Of a stretch of 57,538 nt of DNA, positions 1 to 12,800 are shown in pieces. The notes beneath the pieces were generated by a model. That model was not told the origin of the DNA and searched no databases. It saw only the letters and a list, made by a program, of their open reading frames with translations. The stretch's first letter is position 1; the number at the start of each line of letters is the position of its first letter. The position numbers and the translations under genes are program-made. Source of the DNA: a bacterium TMED217 (lineage in GTDB: Bacteria > Fidelibacterota > Marinisomatia > Marinisomatales > UBA1611). The stretch covers positions 1 through 57,538 of the forward strand of contig NHJO01000006.1 in NCBI GenBank assembly GCA_002169695.1, in the 5' to 3' direction.

Positions 1-828
1 GGGGATACGGAGAGCACTGTAGCGGAGAACGGTTCTTCTATTACGATCAATGTTGAGTTAAGCAGGGCAACGGAGAGGTCGGTTACGATCCCATTTACAT
101 TTACAGATTATACTACAATTACACCTGGTGCACGTGGAGCAGATGCAACGGGTGCTTATCCGATAGACTTTTATTATACCGGTGGAGGTACTGGTTATAG
201 TGTAGGTGGATCTGTTACAATCACAGGCGATGGTACGACAGATGATTCTGGAACAAGAGGAACATTTGATATAATTATATTAGCGGATGCTATCGATGAA
301 TGGGATGAGAAGATAATTGTTAATTTAGGTACAATCACCAATGGTCAGAAGGGTACGGCGGAGGCTCATGCGGTGACGATCACGGATGTAAGTAATCCTC
401 CAGTCATTGGGTTTAGTTCGCTGCTTGTTGATGATGGTACGGCGGAAACAGACCAAGCTGCGAATGATTTTAATTTAAATACGATTATTGGTTTAAGTCC
501 TCGGTCTGGACGTAACCTACAGTTTACTTATAAGACTGAAGTTGGTGGTACTGGGGCAACGGCTACAGGAGGTCAAGATTACACTATTATTGATGGAACG
601 TTTACGATTGCTGCTGGTGCAACAGCTCCTGCTGCGGATATGATCTTAGATATTTTAGATGAGAGTATTGATGAGGCGGACAAGCAGACGGTGAAGGTGA
701 CCATTGCTGTTGCTGGAGCAGATCTTGATGGTAATGGAGTTTATGATGAGGTCGCAGATCTAACTACAATTGGTACTGATGGTGATATGGTCTTTACCTA
801 TACGATCAATGATGACGATGATGTTCCG
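1..828 (+). repeat. Copy 1 of a recent A-B module duplication (partner 1273-2118)
   Basis: The DNA here closely matches 1273-2118 at an offset of 1296-1302 nt. For example the LSRATER segment lies at 58 and 1360, and the GGQDYTII segment near 571 and 1867. Many synonymous positions are shared in the A module, so this is the youngest duplication visible in the array. The left end is cut by the window. Confidence 0.8.
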
Positions 829-3800
829 AATGCATATTTTAAGAATGTAGATGCTGTGGATGCGACTGAGACAGGTTCTGTTGAGGAGGGTGAGACGAAG
901 ACGATCACGGTTGCACTTTCTGCTGCTTCAGAACGTAACATTGTTCTATATTACTCTGATAATGGATCCGGGGATGCAACTTCAGGGGCAGATTATACCG
1001 CAATCAATGATTATACAGAACTCACAACGATCACAGGAAATCTAGGTACGACGGAGGTTACTTTTGATGTAGTAACAGCAGAAGATGATATTGATGAAGG
1101 TGCCAATGATCAGAGCAATGATTATCAAACGATAGATATTAAGCTGTATAGTGCAGCAGCAATTTCTGGAGATATGGCCACAGTTAGTAATGCGTTGGCT
1201 TCAAGTGCAAATGCAGGCGAACAGGCAGTTGTGTTATATACATTACAGATCAGTGATGATGATGATCTTCCTGTTGTTAATTTTACAGATGGAAGTGGCG
1301 CAGAGGAGCCTACCAGTGTAGTTAGTGAAAATGGTGTAAAGAAAACTCTAAATATTGAACTTAGTCGAGCAACGGAGCGTACGGTTACGATCCCATTCAC
1401 ATTCACAGATTATACCACAATTACACCTGGTGCACGTGGTGCAGATGCTACGGGTGATTATCCAATAGATTTTTATTATACTGGTAGTGGTACTGGTTAT
1501 AGTGTAGGTGGTTCGGCTGTAGTCGATGGGACATCTGATAATACCCTTACAAAAACCAGTTTTGATATTTTTATTTTGGCAGATGATATTGATGAGTGGG
1601 ATGAAAAGATAATTGTTAATTTGGGCACACTTACCAACGGTCAAAAAGGTGTAACGTCTTCTCATACTGTCACAATAACAGACCAGAGTAGTCCGCCAAC
1701 ATTGAATTTTAGCACGGTAACAGTTGATAACTCTACTGATGAGGAAACTCAATCTACTACTGACTATAATTTGAAAGATATTTTATTGCTAACGCAAGAG
1801 TCTGGGAAGGACATTACATTTACATATGTCACAGAAAAAGCAGATAATGGTCATACGGCAACGGGTGGTCAAGATTATACAATTATCAATGACAAATTTA
1901 CTATCACAGCTGGAAACCTTTCACCTACTGCGGATCTTATTCTTGATATTTTAGATGATGCTTATGATGAGGTCGATAAACAAACGGTTGTTGTTGATGT
2001 TGCCTATGATGGAGCAGACATGGATAGTGACGAGGTATACGACGATACGGGTAATGCCGCTGCGGTAGATGGGACTCTTAACTTTACGTATAATATTAAC
2101 GATGATGAGCCGGCGCCTATTCTTATTTTCAGTTCCTCTACTTACAGTGTTGATGAGAACGCCGCTAATTCAGATGTTGTGAAAATAAAGTTTGATGAAA
2201 CTGGCACAACATTAACAGAAAAAACGGTTACTGGACTTGTAACAGTGAAAAACACTAGTGTAGCAACGAATGGAAGTGATATAACGACAATATCTGATAA
2301 TACTTCTCTGGTTATAACAGATGGTGTTAATGGCACAGCCTTTCCAGGCTTAACAATCACAGATGATGATCGTTGGGAGGTCGCGGAGGATCTTGTTCTT
2401 GAGATTAGTGTTAATGGTGATGGATCGGGAAATGCGACCGTAGATGGTACTAATGATGAAACAACGATTACGATTGCTGACGATCCAGCGGATGAGCCTG
2501 TTATTGAGTTTATTAATGCAATAGGAGCCCAGGCAAATGCAGGTACTGTAAATGAATCTGATCTCTCATATAATGTTAGGGTTGGTATCACTAACAGTAA
2601 AATCAGTGAAAAACAGATTACAATACCTTATTCTATTAACTTTTCTAGTTCTACAGCGAGATTTGATGATGATGACGATGGTACAAGTACTGCTTATCCA
2701 GCAGACTATGTTAAATGGGGTTCAAGTTCAACGACTGATTATACAACAACAGCGCTGAATTACAATACTCCTAATATAAGTGCTAGTGGGACTATCACGA
2801 TATTGGCGGGTGATGCTAATACAACCGCTGCTGAGCAAAGAACATACTTTACAGTTCCTATTAATGTAGATGGTATTGATGAAAATACAGAGTATTTAGA
2901 TTTTGAATTAGGTTCTTTAACAAATGCTAGTAAAGGAAGTAACAGTAGCTTTAGACTTACGATTGAAGACCATGCTAGTGATGCACCTGTAAAATATAGT
3001 TTTGCTACTGCTTCAGCTGGTACGCAGCCATTAGCTTCTGGTGCGGAAAATGATTCTCCAACTTTTATGGTTGTTTTGCTAGATCCAGATGATCAAACGC
3101 AGTTAAAAGAATCAGGTAAGGAAATTACAATTAGCTGGACAATCGATTTAGATGGTAGGAATGGTGATTCTAATAAAGATGTTGCTGAGGCATTGGATTT
3201 TAAATTGCCTGATTTCGGAGTTAACACAACATATACAGCAAATTTAGTATTTACTCCAAGAACTGGCTCTAGTACTTCAGCGCCAACAACGTTAACAATA
3301 GGTACATCAGATATTGATTTTGATGAGGCTGATGTTACCTATGAATCAAAAGAGTATTTTAAGCTATCACTTTCTAATACTGATGGAAATGCTGATATTG
3401 GTAGTAGTGATGGTGCAACAAACGAACACTATTTTGGTATGACAAATATTGATAGTAGGCCCGTTATTTTTCTTACTGATAGTGATGCAGGCGTAAGTAT
3501 TTATGAAAAGTCTAGTCAAGGAGCCAATACTCATGATTTTCAGTTTGAGGTATTGAGTACTGGAACGAAGAAATCAGAGCTTCCTATTTATGCCTATTTT
3601 AAAGTTTCTAGTACCGCCTCGGCATCAGATAATGATGCAGATATATCCTATGCCGGAACTTATGAGGCTGGAGATTTAGACTATACATATAATAGTGGGC
3701 CTTTAGATGATAATCAATTGGTGGTTATTGACGCTCCAATTACGGCTACGTCCACTGGATCAATTACCTTAGCAGCATATGATGACGTGCTCTATGAGCA

Positions 3801-6800
3801 GGATGAGAAACTTGTTCTTGGTATGTATACATATAATTCTGCTCAGTCATCTGCGGCTGGACTTCTTTCAGAGAGTTATGCTACAGCAGAAGATCTTTCT
3901 AATACTGATGACATAGGTTTTGATGAGGTTGAGATTACAATTGTTAAAGATCCTACAGATAAGCCTTTTGTGAATTTTGTTAATGCTGATGGTGATGAAA
4001 TAAATACCGTCACATTTAGAGAGGATACCACGGGATCTAAGGTTACTATTCGTGTAAAAGCAACGACCACTAGCTCTGACGAAATGAAAATTCCATATAG
4101 TGTTACTCTTGATTATGATAATGATGAGAAAACAGCAAGATTGGGAGAGCAAGATAATACATATCCTTACGATTATTGGGTGGCTAATACATCTGAGCCT
4201 AATTTTTCAATCACGGGTGATAAGAGTTCAAATTCTGTTGCTGCTGATGGTTGGTTAGTGATACCAGCTTCAACTACCACAGAAATAAATTTAGAGGCTA
4301 CGTTTGATATAACAATAAACAATGATAAAATATATGAGTTTGATGAAAAAATCATTCTTACTCTAGGTACGACATCAAATGCTACACTGACAAATGCAAG
4401 TCTTGGTACGAGTACTCAGCTTATAATAACGATAGAAAATACTGGTGAAACAGCGCCTGTGCTTACTCTAAAACAGGCACTCACACCCGATGAGTCAGCG
4501 ACAATCACTAGTTCTTCAGCTATTGTATCGAGTTTTTCTGAAGAGGCCGTTGGTGGCAATGAAGATGACAATGATCCGCACTTTGATGTAAAATTAGTTG
4601 ACGCTTCAACAGGCGAAGAGACTGAGGCTGGAATGGATTTAAAGTATGCCTATAATACCACCTCCACTACAGATGCTACTGCTAGTTCTGATTACACAGC
4701 AACAACAGCTGTTGGAATAATTACAAGGGGAAATTCTACCTCTAGATTCTCAATACCTATATTAGATGATGCTATTGATGAATATGATCAGGTGGTTAAA
4801 GTTGCTATTTCTAAGATCGGATATGATGCTAATGGTGATGATAGTGCCGCTGATGCAGGCGCTGGTGATGATTCTGGTGCATTGACAGATGATATTTCTG
4901 CTAATTTGGTCCATACGTTTACTATTTTAGATGATGATGATCCACCAGTAGTTTCATTTTTTGTAGAGAATGGTTCAAATATTATTTCTAATGTAGAAAC
5001 ACAATCTGTTACTGAAAAGTCTTCTGGTGTAGATGGCACGCATACTGTTATTGTTAAAGCAAGCTCAGTTTCAGAAAAATTGATGACAATAAGCTATAGT
5101 CAGCTTACTAGTGATTCGGATTGTCCTTCTGCGGGTAATTGTGCAGAGAGTGATCATGATTTCACAGCGTTAACAGATCTAGCGGTGACACCTTTTACTA
5201 TTGAGATTGGTGAACAGACGAATACCTTCACAATTGCTACTCTAGATGATGATAGAGATGAATGGGATCAGGATATTGTTTTAGTTCTCTCGATAGATGA
5301 TCCAGATGCAAATGCTACAATAAGTTCGACAGAAGCAACGGGACCGCCAACATACAGATTAATAATACAAGACTCTGATGATGAACCTTTTATTAATTTT
5401 CAATCAGATTTAACAACGTTTGAAACTAGTAAGGCAGTTACGGAGGGTAATGCTCTAACTTCAAATGTTTATCTCTCTCATTTATCAGAGAAAACTATAT
5501 CTATCGGATATACTATAGAGGCGACTGAATCAGAATTTGGAATATTTACAGCTACACCTTCTGACGGAGTTGGGACTGTAACATATCCAGAAGATCACGC
5601 GGGGTTAAGTGATGGAAGTGAGCTTTTAACAAATAATCCCCCAAATAATTCAACTTCTGGTGAGCAATACCTCTTTGAACCTCTTTCAATATTAATTGAA
5701 GACGATAACATTGATGAGTGGGACGAAAAATTTAAAATTGTGATAAACGCTATAGATCATGTCAGTAACCCAACTCAGAATGCTCAAATTGGTTCTGATG
5801 CTCCATCCTTGATCGTTACAATAAGTGATAATGATGATCTTGAAATCGTTGTATTTTCAACTACTAGTGCAAGCGATGATGAGAATGATATTACTAATGT
5901 TGCTGGGGCAGATCCTGGAGGTAATTCTATTAATCTACCAATCGCGATTCCGAAAGAAAGTGGTAAAGATATTGTACTAAAATATTCAATTGACCATACA
6001 CTTAATTATCCTGAGGCGGGTGATTTTTATTATGATATTGATTTTCCAAATAATGAGAATACTGCAACGAAGGGCATTGACTATAATTTCGGGTCATCTG
6101 TAACAAAAAATACAGCTGGAGATAGTATCGTTACAATAGAAGCAGGGCAGACAATTGTCTATATACCACTTACTATTGTTGATGATAGCTTTGATGAGTA
6201 TGATCAAAATATTAGAGTAAGTCTGAGTTTTGCGAACACATCTAACTGGCTTGATGATGCATCGAACGTTTACTATGATTCATATGGAGGTACAGCTGGT
6301 GCTGAGGCAGAGTTAGGTGGTGATTATGTTTATACTTTTACAATCACAGATAATGAGCCAGAGCCCTATGTAATGTTTGAGGCAGATGTTGCAGCGAATG
6401 AGACTAACTCTGGTGTTAGTAGTGAAATTATTGCGGTTAATCTTGTTGATGCAGGAGGAAGTGCTATACAATCTGAAAAAACTATTACGGCGACATTTGC
6501 ATTAGATACAGATAAAGGTGAAAGCGAGACAGACTATACCTCTGCATCGATAGATTCTGATGGTATTCAAAGTAAATACAGTGATGATTTTTCATTATCG
6601 AATGATGTGCTAACATTTAATCCTAAATCTTATAATTATGATTCTGGAACTGATTTGTATATAGCTTCGGATGGTGATGAATCAAAAAATATTGCACTTG
6701 ATATATATGGAGATGATCTTTATGAGGTAGACGAATATGTAAATATTGAGTTAACAGAATTCACGAATTCTAAAAACAGTGAATTGGTTTCTGGAGACCA

Positions 6801-9800
6801 TTCTTATGTATATACAATTCAGAATGATGATGGCATGCCATCAGTTACATGGGTAAATAATAATGCTATAATACCGGAAGGTAATCCAGATAGTACAAAT
6901 GGTGGAGATTATCAAAATACAGATATTAAGGTTGCTCTTAGTGCTGAGTCTGGAACAGATATTCTTGTCAGGTTTTCTGAAAAATCTGGTGGAACGGCTG
7001 AGTCTGGGCTTGATGATAATTTTGATTTCTATTTAGGTGTTGATAATACTGATCTAGGTGTAGTTGGTGGAAAGACAGTCATTATTCCAGCTGCAACATC
7101 TTTGCAAACTGAGTGGACGGCTTCTGTTCCGATTGATGTCTGGGATGATGAAGAAGTAGAGCAGACGCTAATAGCTGACAATGAAAATTTCTTTTTACAG
7201 ATCGATCAATATCGTGATAAGGGAGCAGATGATACATGGGCCAATGGAGATGATAATTCTATTGATGTTATTTCCGATAATGTCTTTGAGGTAACAATTT
7301 CTGATAATGATCTGCCTCCTGCTGCTTTTACCGTACAAAGCGTAATAACGAAGACAACTAGTACAGATTCTATAGTTGCTTCTCATTGGGATCCTGTGAC
7401 GCCTGGATATTGGAACTCATATAATTCAGGGTTGGATGTTACTGTACCAATAGAAGATAATGATAACCTGATTGGAGGTACGGTTAGATTGATGGCAAAG
7501 ATAGATGGCTTCAATTATAACTATTTAACAACGCCAATAAAAACACTCACTAGCGATGATATTGGTGGTGATGTTGTTTTTCAAGTTAGCGAAGAAGAGT
7601 TCGAGGGAACTCTTCCTAATAGCCCTACAAATTGGTTTGCTGAGGGCAATGTTGTTTTGATATCTGCGGCTATTTCAGATAATGATTTAAATACAACTTT
7701 TGGAAATGCGAGTGTAACAACCATTACGATTGATCAAACTGCACCGGTGATTTCCGGTTATGAGGTTAGCTCTGTTATTGCAACTGGTGGTACGATTGTA
7801 GATGACTTCTGGAATAGTACAAATACAGGTCTAGATGTTAGCGTAACTATTAAAGGAGATGTCAATGGAGATATCGATGCAACTGTAAGCAATGGTTCGA
7901 TTCGAGTTCTAGCTGGTATAGGTACAAACGCAGATGTAGCCACTTATCACCAACTCGGGGATCCGGTATCTATCAGACCAAATAATAATATTGTAAATGG
8001 AATTGTACTATCTTCAATACTAGGGGGTAGTGTTGAGTCTCAGCTAGAATATGAAGAAACAAAAACAATGAATTTAAAAGCAGAAGTGGTTGATATCGCT
8101 GGGAACAAGGCTATTATTAATGTCTCCACTGATGATAAGATCTATATAGATACGGTCTTGCCTTTATTATCAAGAGTAGAGTCTGTTAACCCTGATGACG
8201 GAACCGCAAACAATGGTCTTTTTGGTATAGATAGTACTATCAATATTAAATTTACTTTCTCAGAGAATATAACACTAACCGATGGTGTGGCTTCTGTTGT
8301 TCTAGATGTAGTAACAGCTCCTGAAATAGAAAAAGTTTCTTTAGATAATGTTAGTGATATTACAATTTCCTATACAGTTCAGCCTGGAGATGCAAGCAGC
8401 GACCTTTCATTATTAGGTTTAAGACTTCCGACTGGATATCTTAGAGATAATGCGGGTAATGATATGGCTACCATTATAGATACTGTAAAAGCTGAGACTG
8501 GTTTTAGTCTTAAAGATTTATCAGAGGTAGAAGTTGATGGTTTTGCTCCAAGTGATTTTCAGATTGACAATCTCTATGTAGTAGCAGGTATAAATGACAC
8601 TGTTAACACCGATACTTCAGCTATAAGTTATTGGAATTCAAACTCAACACATTTAGTCATACCAATCTTTAACGACCCAAGTGATTTTAGTACTGGAGTA
8701 GGTGATACTAGTCTTATTGGTGGTGAAGTTCAAATTATTGGCAGGGTTTATGATGCTGATAATGTTACACCAGGATCTTGGCAAAATGTAGGTCAACCTA
8801 CCGTTTTAGTAGCCGATGTAGCACAAGGCGGGGGGTCAGAGCCTTCAGGTAGTTGGCTTTTAGGAACGCCTAATAGTTATGGCGATTTTAATGGTAAGAG
8901 ACTTCATTTTCAATTAGATGCTTCTGATGTAGAGGCAATGACTGATTTTCCAGATGAATTACTGGCTATTCCAATTCAAAATATAAAAGTTGATTTTGCA
9001 GCAATTATCACAGATAAAGCTGGAAACTCTAAACAGGGAATACCTACGGTTAAAACAGAATTGATTGTTGATCAGGTCATGCCGCTTGACCCTACCAGAG
9101 GCCTTGCAGCTGGGTATGGATATAATATTGAAGAGAATAATTTTATTGCAAAAGATAATTATCAGCAGATAGTAGCAGATACAGTTATTGGCGAAGGTTT
9201 TTCTAGAACTGGTTATTATAACAGTACTAATACAGGAATTACATTCCATGCGTGGATCTCTTTTGATGATGATAATGCAAGTATTACAATTGATAGAGAT
9301 GCTTCTCTTACTGATGGCGGAACTGTTCAGGTTCAAATGTCATCTAGCTCAGATGCTGCAAGTGGAGTCTGGTATTCAATCGGTAGTAAAACACAAATAA
9401 CACCTACAGATTTGAATGAATCTCCAGTTGGATTTGTAGAGATAAATGTAAGTGATGTAGAAATTCGTGCTGTTGCAGAAGTATTTATAGAAGATGCTAC
9501 TATTTACTTTAGAAATATTGTAACAGATAGAGCAGGGAATGTTACTATCCAGTCGGCTGTTAGTTCTAAAAATATTATTATAGACACAAAATCACATGAT
9601 TATGTGAACCTAACGTATTCAAGAAAATATGTTAATGGATCTCACAGTCCTACAGTTACAGCTACATTTGACCCAGATGATTTACCATATAGTACTCCAA
9701 AACTTTCTGCTTATTACAAGGAAAATTCTGGTAGTGACCCTGTAAATATTTTAATGAGTTCTGGTAGTAATGATTATACATTTACTTATACTCTTGATGT

Positions 9801-12800
9801 CCCAGGTTCAAATGATATAAATCCGCCGGATTCGCAATATGATAGTTTGGCTACAATTATTATTGATGCTACTGATATCGCTGGGAACCCTGTGCTGGTA
9901 TCTAGTTTAGTTGATAGTGCATATCTTGTCATTGATAATACACCACCAAACATATTATTTAAATATAAAAATATAGATAATAGTTTGGCTACTTATAGCA
10001 ATGCTGGGAAAGCAGATGATGTAATTAGAGTCTCAGTGTTTCCGGATGAACCAATGTATAATTCGGATGATCCGAATACTGATAATGAAGTTGTAAAACC
10101 TAGTCTAAATGTTGACCCTTGGAAATGGAGCACTATACAGACAAATATCAAAACTGGTGCAGATTTAAGTTATAGTGAGGATGCTGACACAGCATATTTT
10201 GACCTAACTCTACCGGGACTTTCTGAGTTATCAACAGATTTTTCAGAGTATGATGACTTTTTATTAATGACCATTATTGGAACTGATTGGGCTGAAAACC
10301 CTGTCGGCAGTTATATATCTGACATTCCTGGTATTGATTCAAGTAACATATTATTTAAGTTAGATAATGTAGACCCTGTCTTTAGCAATTTTAATATCAA
10401 TGAGGGTGATTTCACGAATTCTGCTCAGCTTGGTTGGAGAAATGTAGAAGATCTTAGCTCTGGTTGGATAAATTTTGAACCAGTTGATGCAAATGCAGTG
10501 CCTGAGGTGTTGACAGAGGGTGACTCAATAGATTTTTCGGGTACGGAGTTAAATAGAGGTATTAAATCTATTGGTAATATTGTAAATCAAGTCACTTTAG
10601 AAAATGCCTTAGCCGACAGTAATAAGTATGATGTTACGTTTCATGGTGTTGATCTTGTTGGTAATGTTAATGAGATAACTATTCCTTCTGTTACGTATGA
10701 CACGAAGATTCCTACGGGAAAAATATTCTATGAGACTACATACATAACATCACTTACTCCTAAAACAGGGACAAAGGTTGATGTGACATTTAATGAGCTT
10801 CAAGATGAACTTAATCCTCCTGTTATAAAATTTTTCTTTGCTGCTTCAGTACCGCAAACAGAGACAACTGCTAATTGGGATAATGACATCGATACATTAT
10901 CTAATTTAGAAACATTAACATATGTAATGACCAAAGATGAAAGTGAACCATTGAAATGGTCTGCTACGATTAGAGAGATTGAGGTTCCTGAAAATGATCA
11001 AGCTCTCGGTCTTTTTTATGATGAATATGTTTGGGCAAAAATCATTAGCTCTAATGATCTGGCTGGTAACCAATTTGATTCACTTGAACATGGTAGCGAT
11101 TTTGAAAACTTTTTATTCTTAGATAACACTCTACCAACTGCGACAATTACATATCAAAATATCAGTAATCCTGATTTGACAATATATGATCCAACAAATG
11201 AAGATGAATCATATTGTTGTTATGCCATTGATGGCGATACGGTGCTTATTAAAGTTGAAATGAATGAAGAGATTAAAAATGCTCAGAATGATAAACCAAA
11301 ATTAAATTTAATATACAATATTAATGGAAACCTCGATCATGGATTTGAGGATGTGACTGGTGATTCAATAAATGGTATAGAGCGTGTAGCGAATCCAAAT
11401 GACGTTATATTTGATTCTACTATTCAGGTATTTCATTTTGAATATATCATTGAGGATGGTACTAATAATCATGGCGTTCTAAGTGTAGAGTTAGACGCTA
11501 GGGATAGAACTGGAACTCCAGTTGCTACGTATGCTAATAGTCTTCAAAAACCAGGTGGTGTTGAGTCTAGATATGCCCTAGAAATTGATAATATCCATCC
11601 GTGGGGTTATCCTTCCGCTCCAGTTTTTAGTGAAGCGCGAGATACAATTACTTTTGCTACTGGTCAATTTACAACAAGTGGTTTTAGGGTTATAGAAAAT
11701 TGGATCAATAGTAAAACTGATAAAATTTATCTTGAAGTACCTTTCCAAAACCAGGACTCGGACCTTTCACTATATGGTAAGGAGTCAGGATGGGGTCCGC
11801 AAGGTAAGATAGATATGCAGGTAAGAAATATAGATCGTAATCCTACGGTTTGGAGGACTATGGGAGCAGAAGATATAATTGAAACTGGATTTCAAACATA
11901 TGGTGATTATTTATCCAAGAGAACAATCTCACGTCCTATAGAAGATCTAATTCCTGCGGATATGCTTAATGTAGGAGATTCGGCATTTAATAGGCTGCAA
12001 TTTAGAGCGAAGATAACAGATGTAAATGGTAACTCTACCAATGGAATGCCAAGTGACATGTTCAGCTTTAATGACGTAACAAATCTATTTGAGATTGATA
12101 GCTTAAATACTGATACTGTCTTTTATGATATTGCTGCGCCTGAAATAGGGATATACAATGCTGGTAATTTTAATGGCGTTGTTGGTTCGCAAGTAATATC
12201 TACGGATACTGTTAGTATTAGTTGGACACCATTTGAAGATCCTGGTGCAACTGCGGCATCTGGTACAGATCTATATGAGATGCAGGTTTTTGTTTATGAA
12301 CCAACATGGACTGGTGGCACACTTGCGGATACCCTTGATGCATTAGATAGTTTATTTACTGTTGACATGGATCAAGATGGGCAAAATGATCTAGGTCATT
12401 GGTACAAAGTATATAAAGAGCAAGCGCCATCATTTGAAGTGCCGCTTGTACTAAATTCTTTAGATAGTATCGTTACGGATTCTGTATCAAATATTGATAT
12501 AGAGTATGTTTATAATGATACGCTGAAACATGAGCAATATTATATTATAGCTGTTAGGGCGTTTGATGTTGCTGGTAACGCTTCAGATACAATATATACG
12601 AATGCAATACAGAGGTATAACTCTGCTCCAATCTTTATTGAAAGTATAACAGATTTAATCTTGTATGAGGATATCGCTTGGGATTATGATACTGTTAAAG
12701 TTTCTGATTTAGATCTTGCTGTTTTACAAAGCGATTCGTTCTCTTATTCTATTGAAACGAATAAAATTGTGACTAATGGTTCTGGAGGAAATGATACTAA

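Larger units (their letters stand above)
1..6840 (+). repeat. Higher-order A-B-C Calx-beta triplet array (five triplets)
   Basis: Module starts read from the translation: A1 at or before 1, B1 403, C1 829, A2 1273, B2 1699, C2 2119, A3 2500, B3 2989, C3 3463, A4 3967, B4 4459, C4 4948, A5 5389, B5 5845, C5 6367. Each A module has a 'YPxD' insertion (YPIDF, YPIDF, YPADY, YPYDY, YPEDH), and A1, A2, A4 and A5 also carry a 'DExDEK' strand. B modules carry an 'SGK(D/E)I'-like strand followed by DExD. C modules have neither. A sixteenth module (6841-7320) follows. Triplet period is roughly 1.23-1.49 kb. Confidence 0.8.

Noticed and set aside
373-375. Start of the giant protein at ATG 373
   Set aside because: The same frame is open back to base 1 and encodes a Calx-beta module homologous to the one at 1273, so the gene begins left of the window.
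1348-1752. Antisense open frames across the giant gene (also 2142-2591, 8959-9336)
   Set aside because: Low-complexity translations opposite a well-supported coding frame, with no recognisable domain; they arise from the repetitive, stop-poor sequence.
1-2118. CRISPR-like or mobile-element origin of the direct repeats
   Set aside because: The repeats are in-frame coding modules of about 400 nt, without spacers, terminal inverted repeats or transposase.
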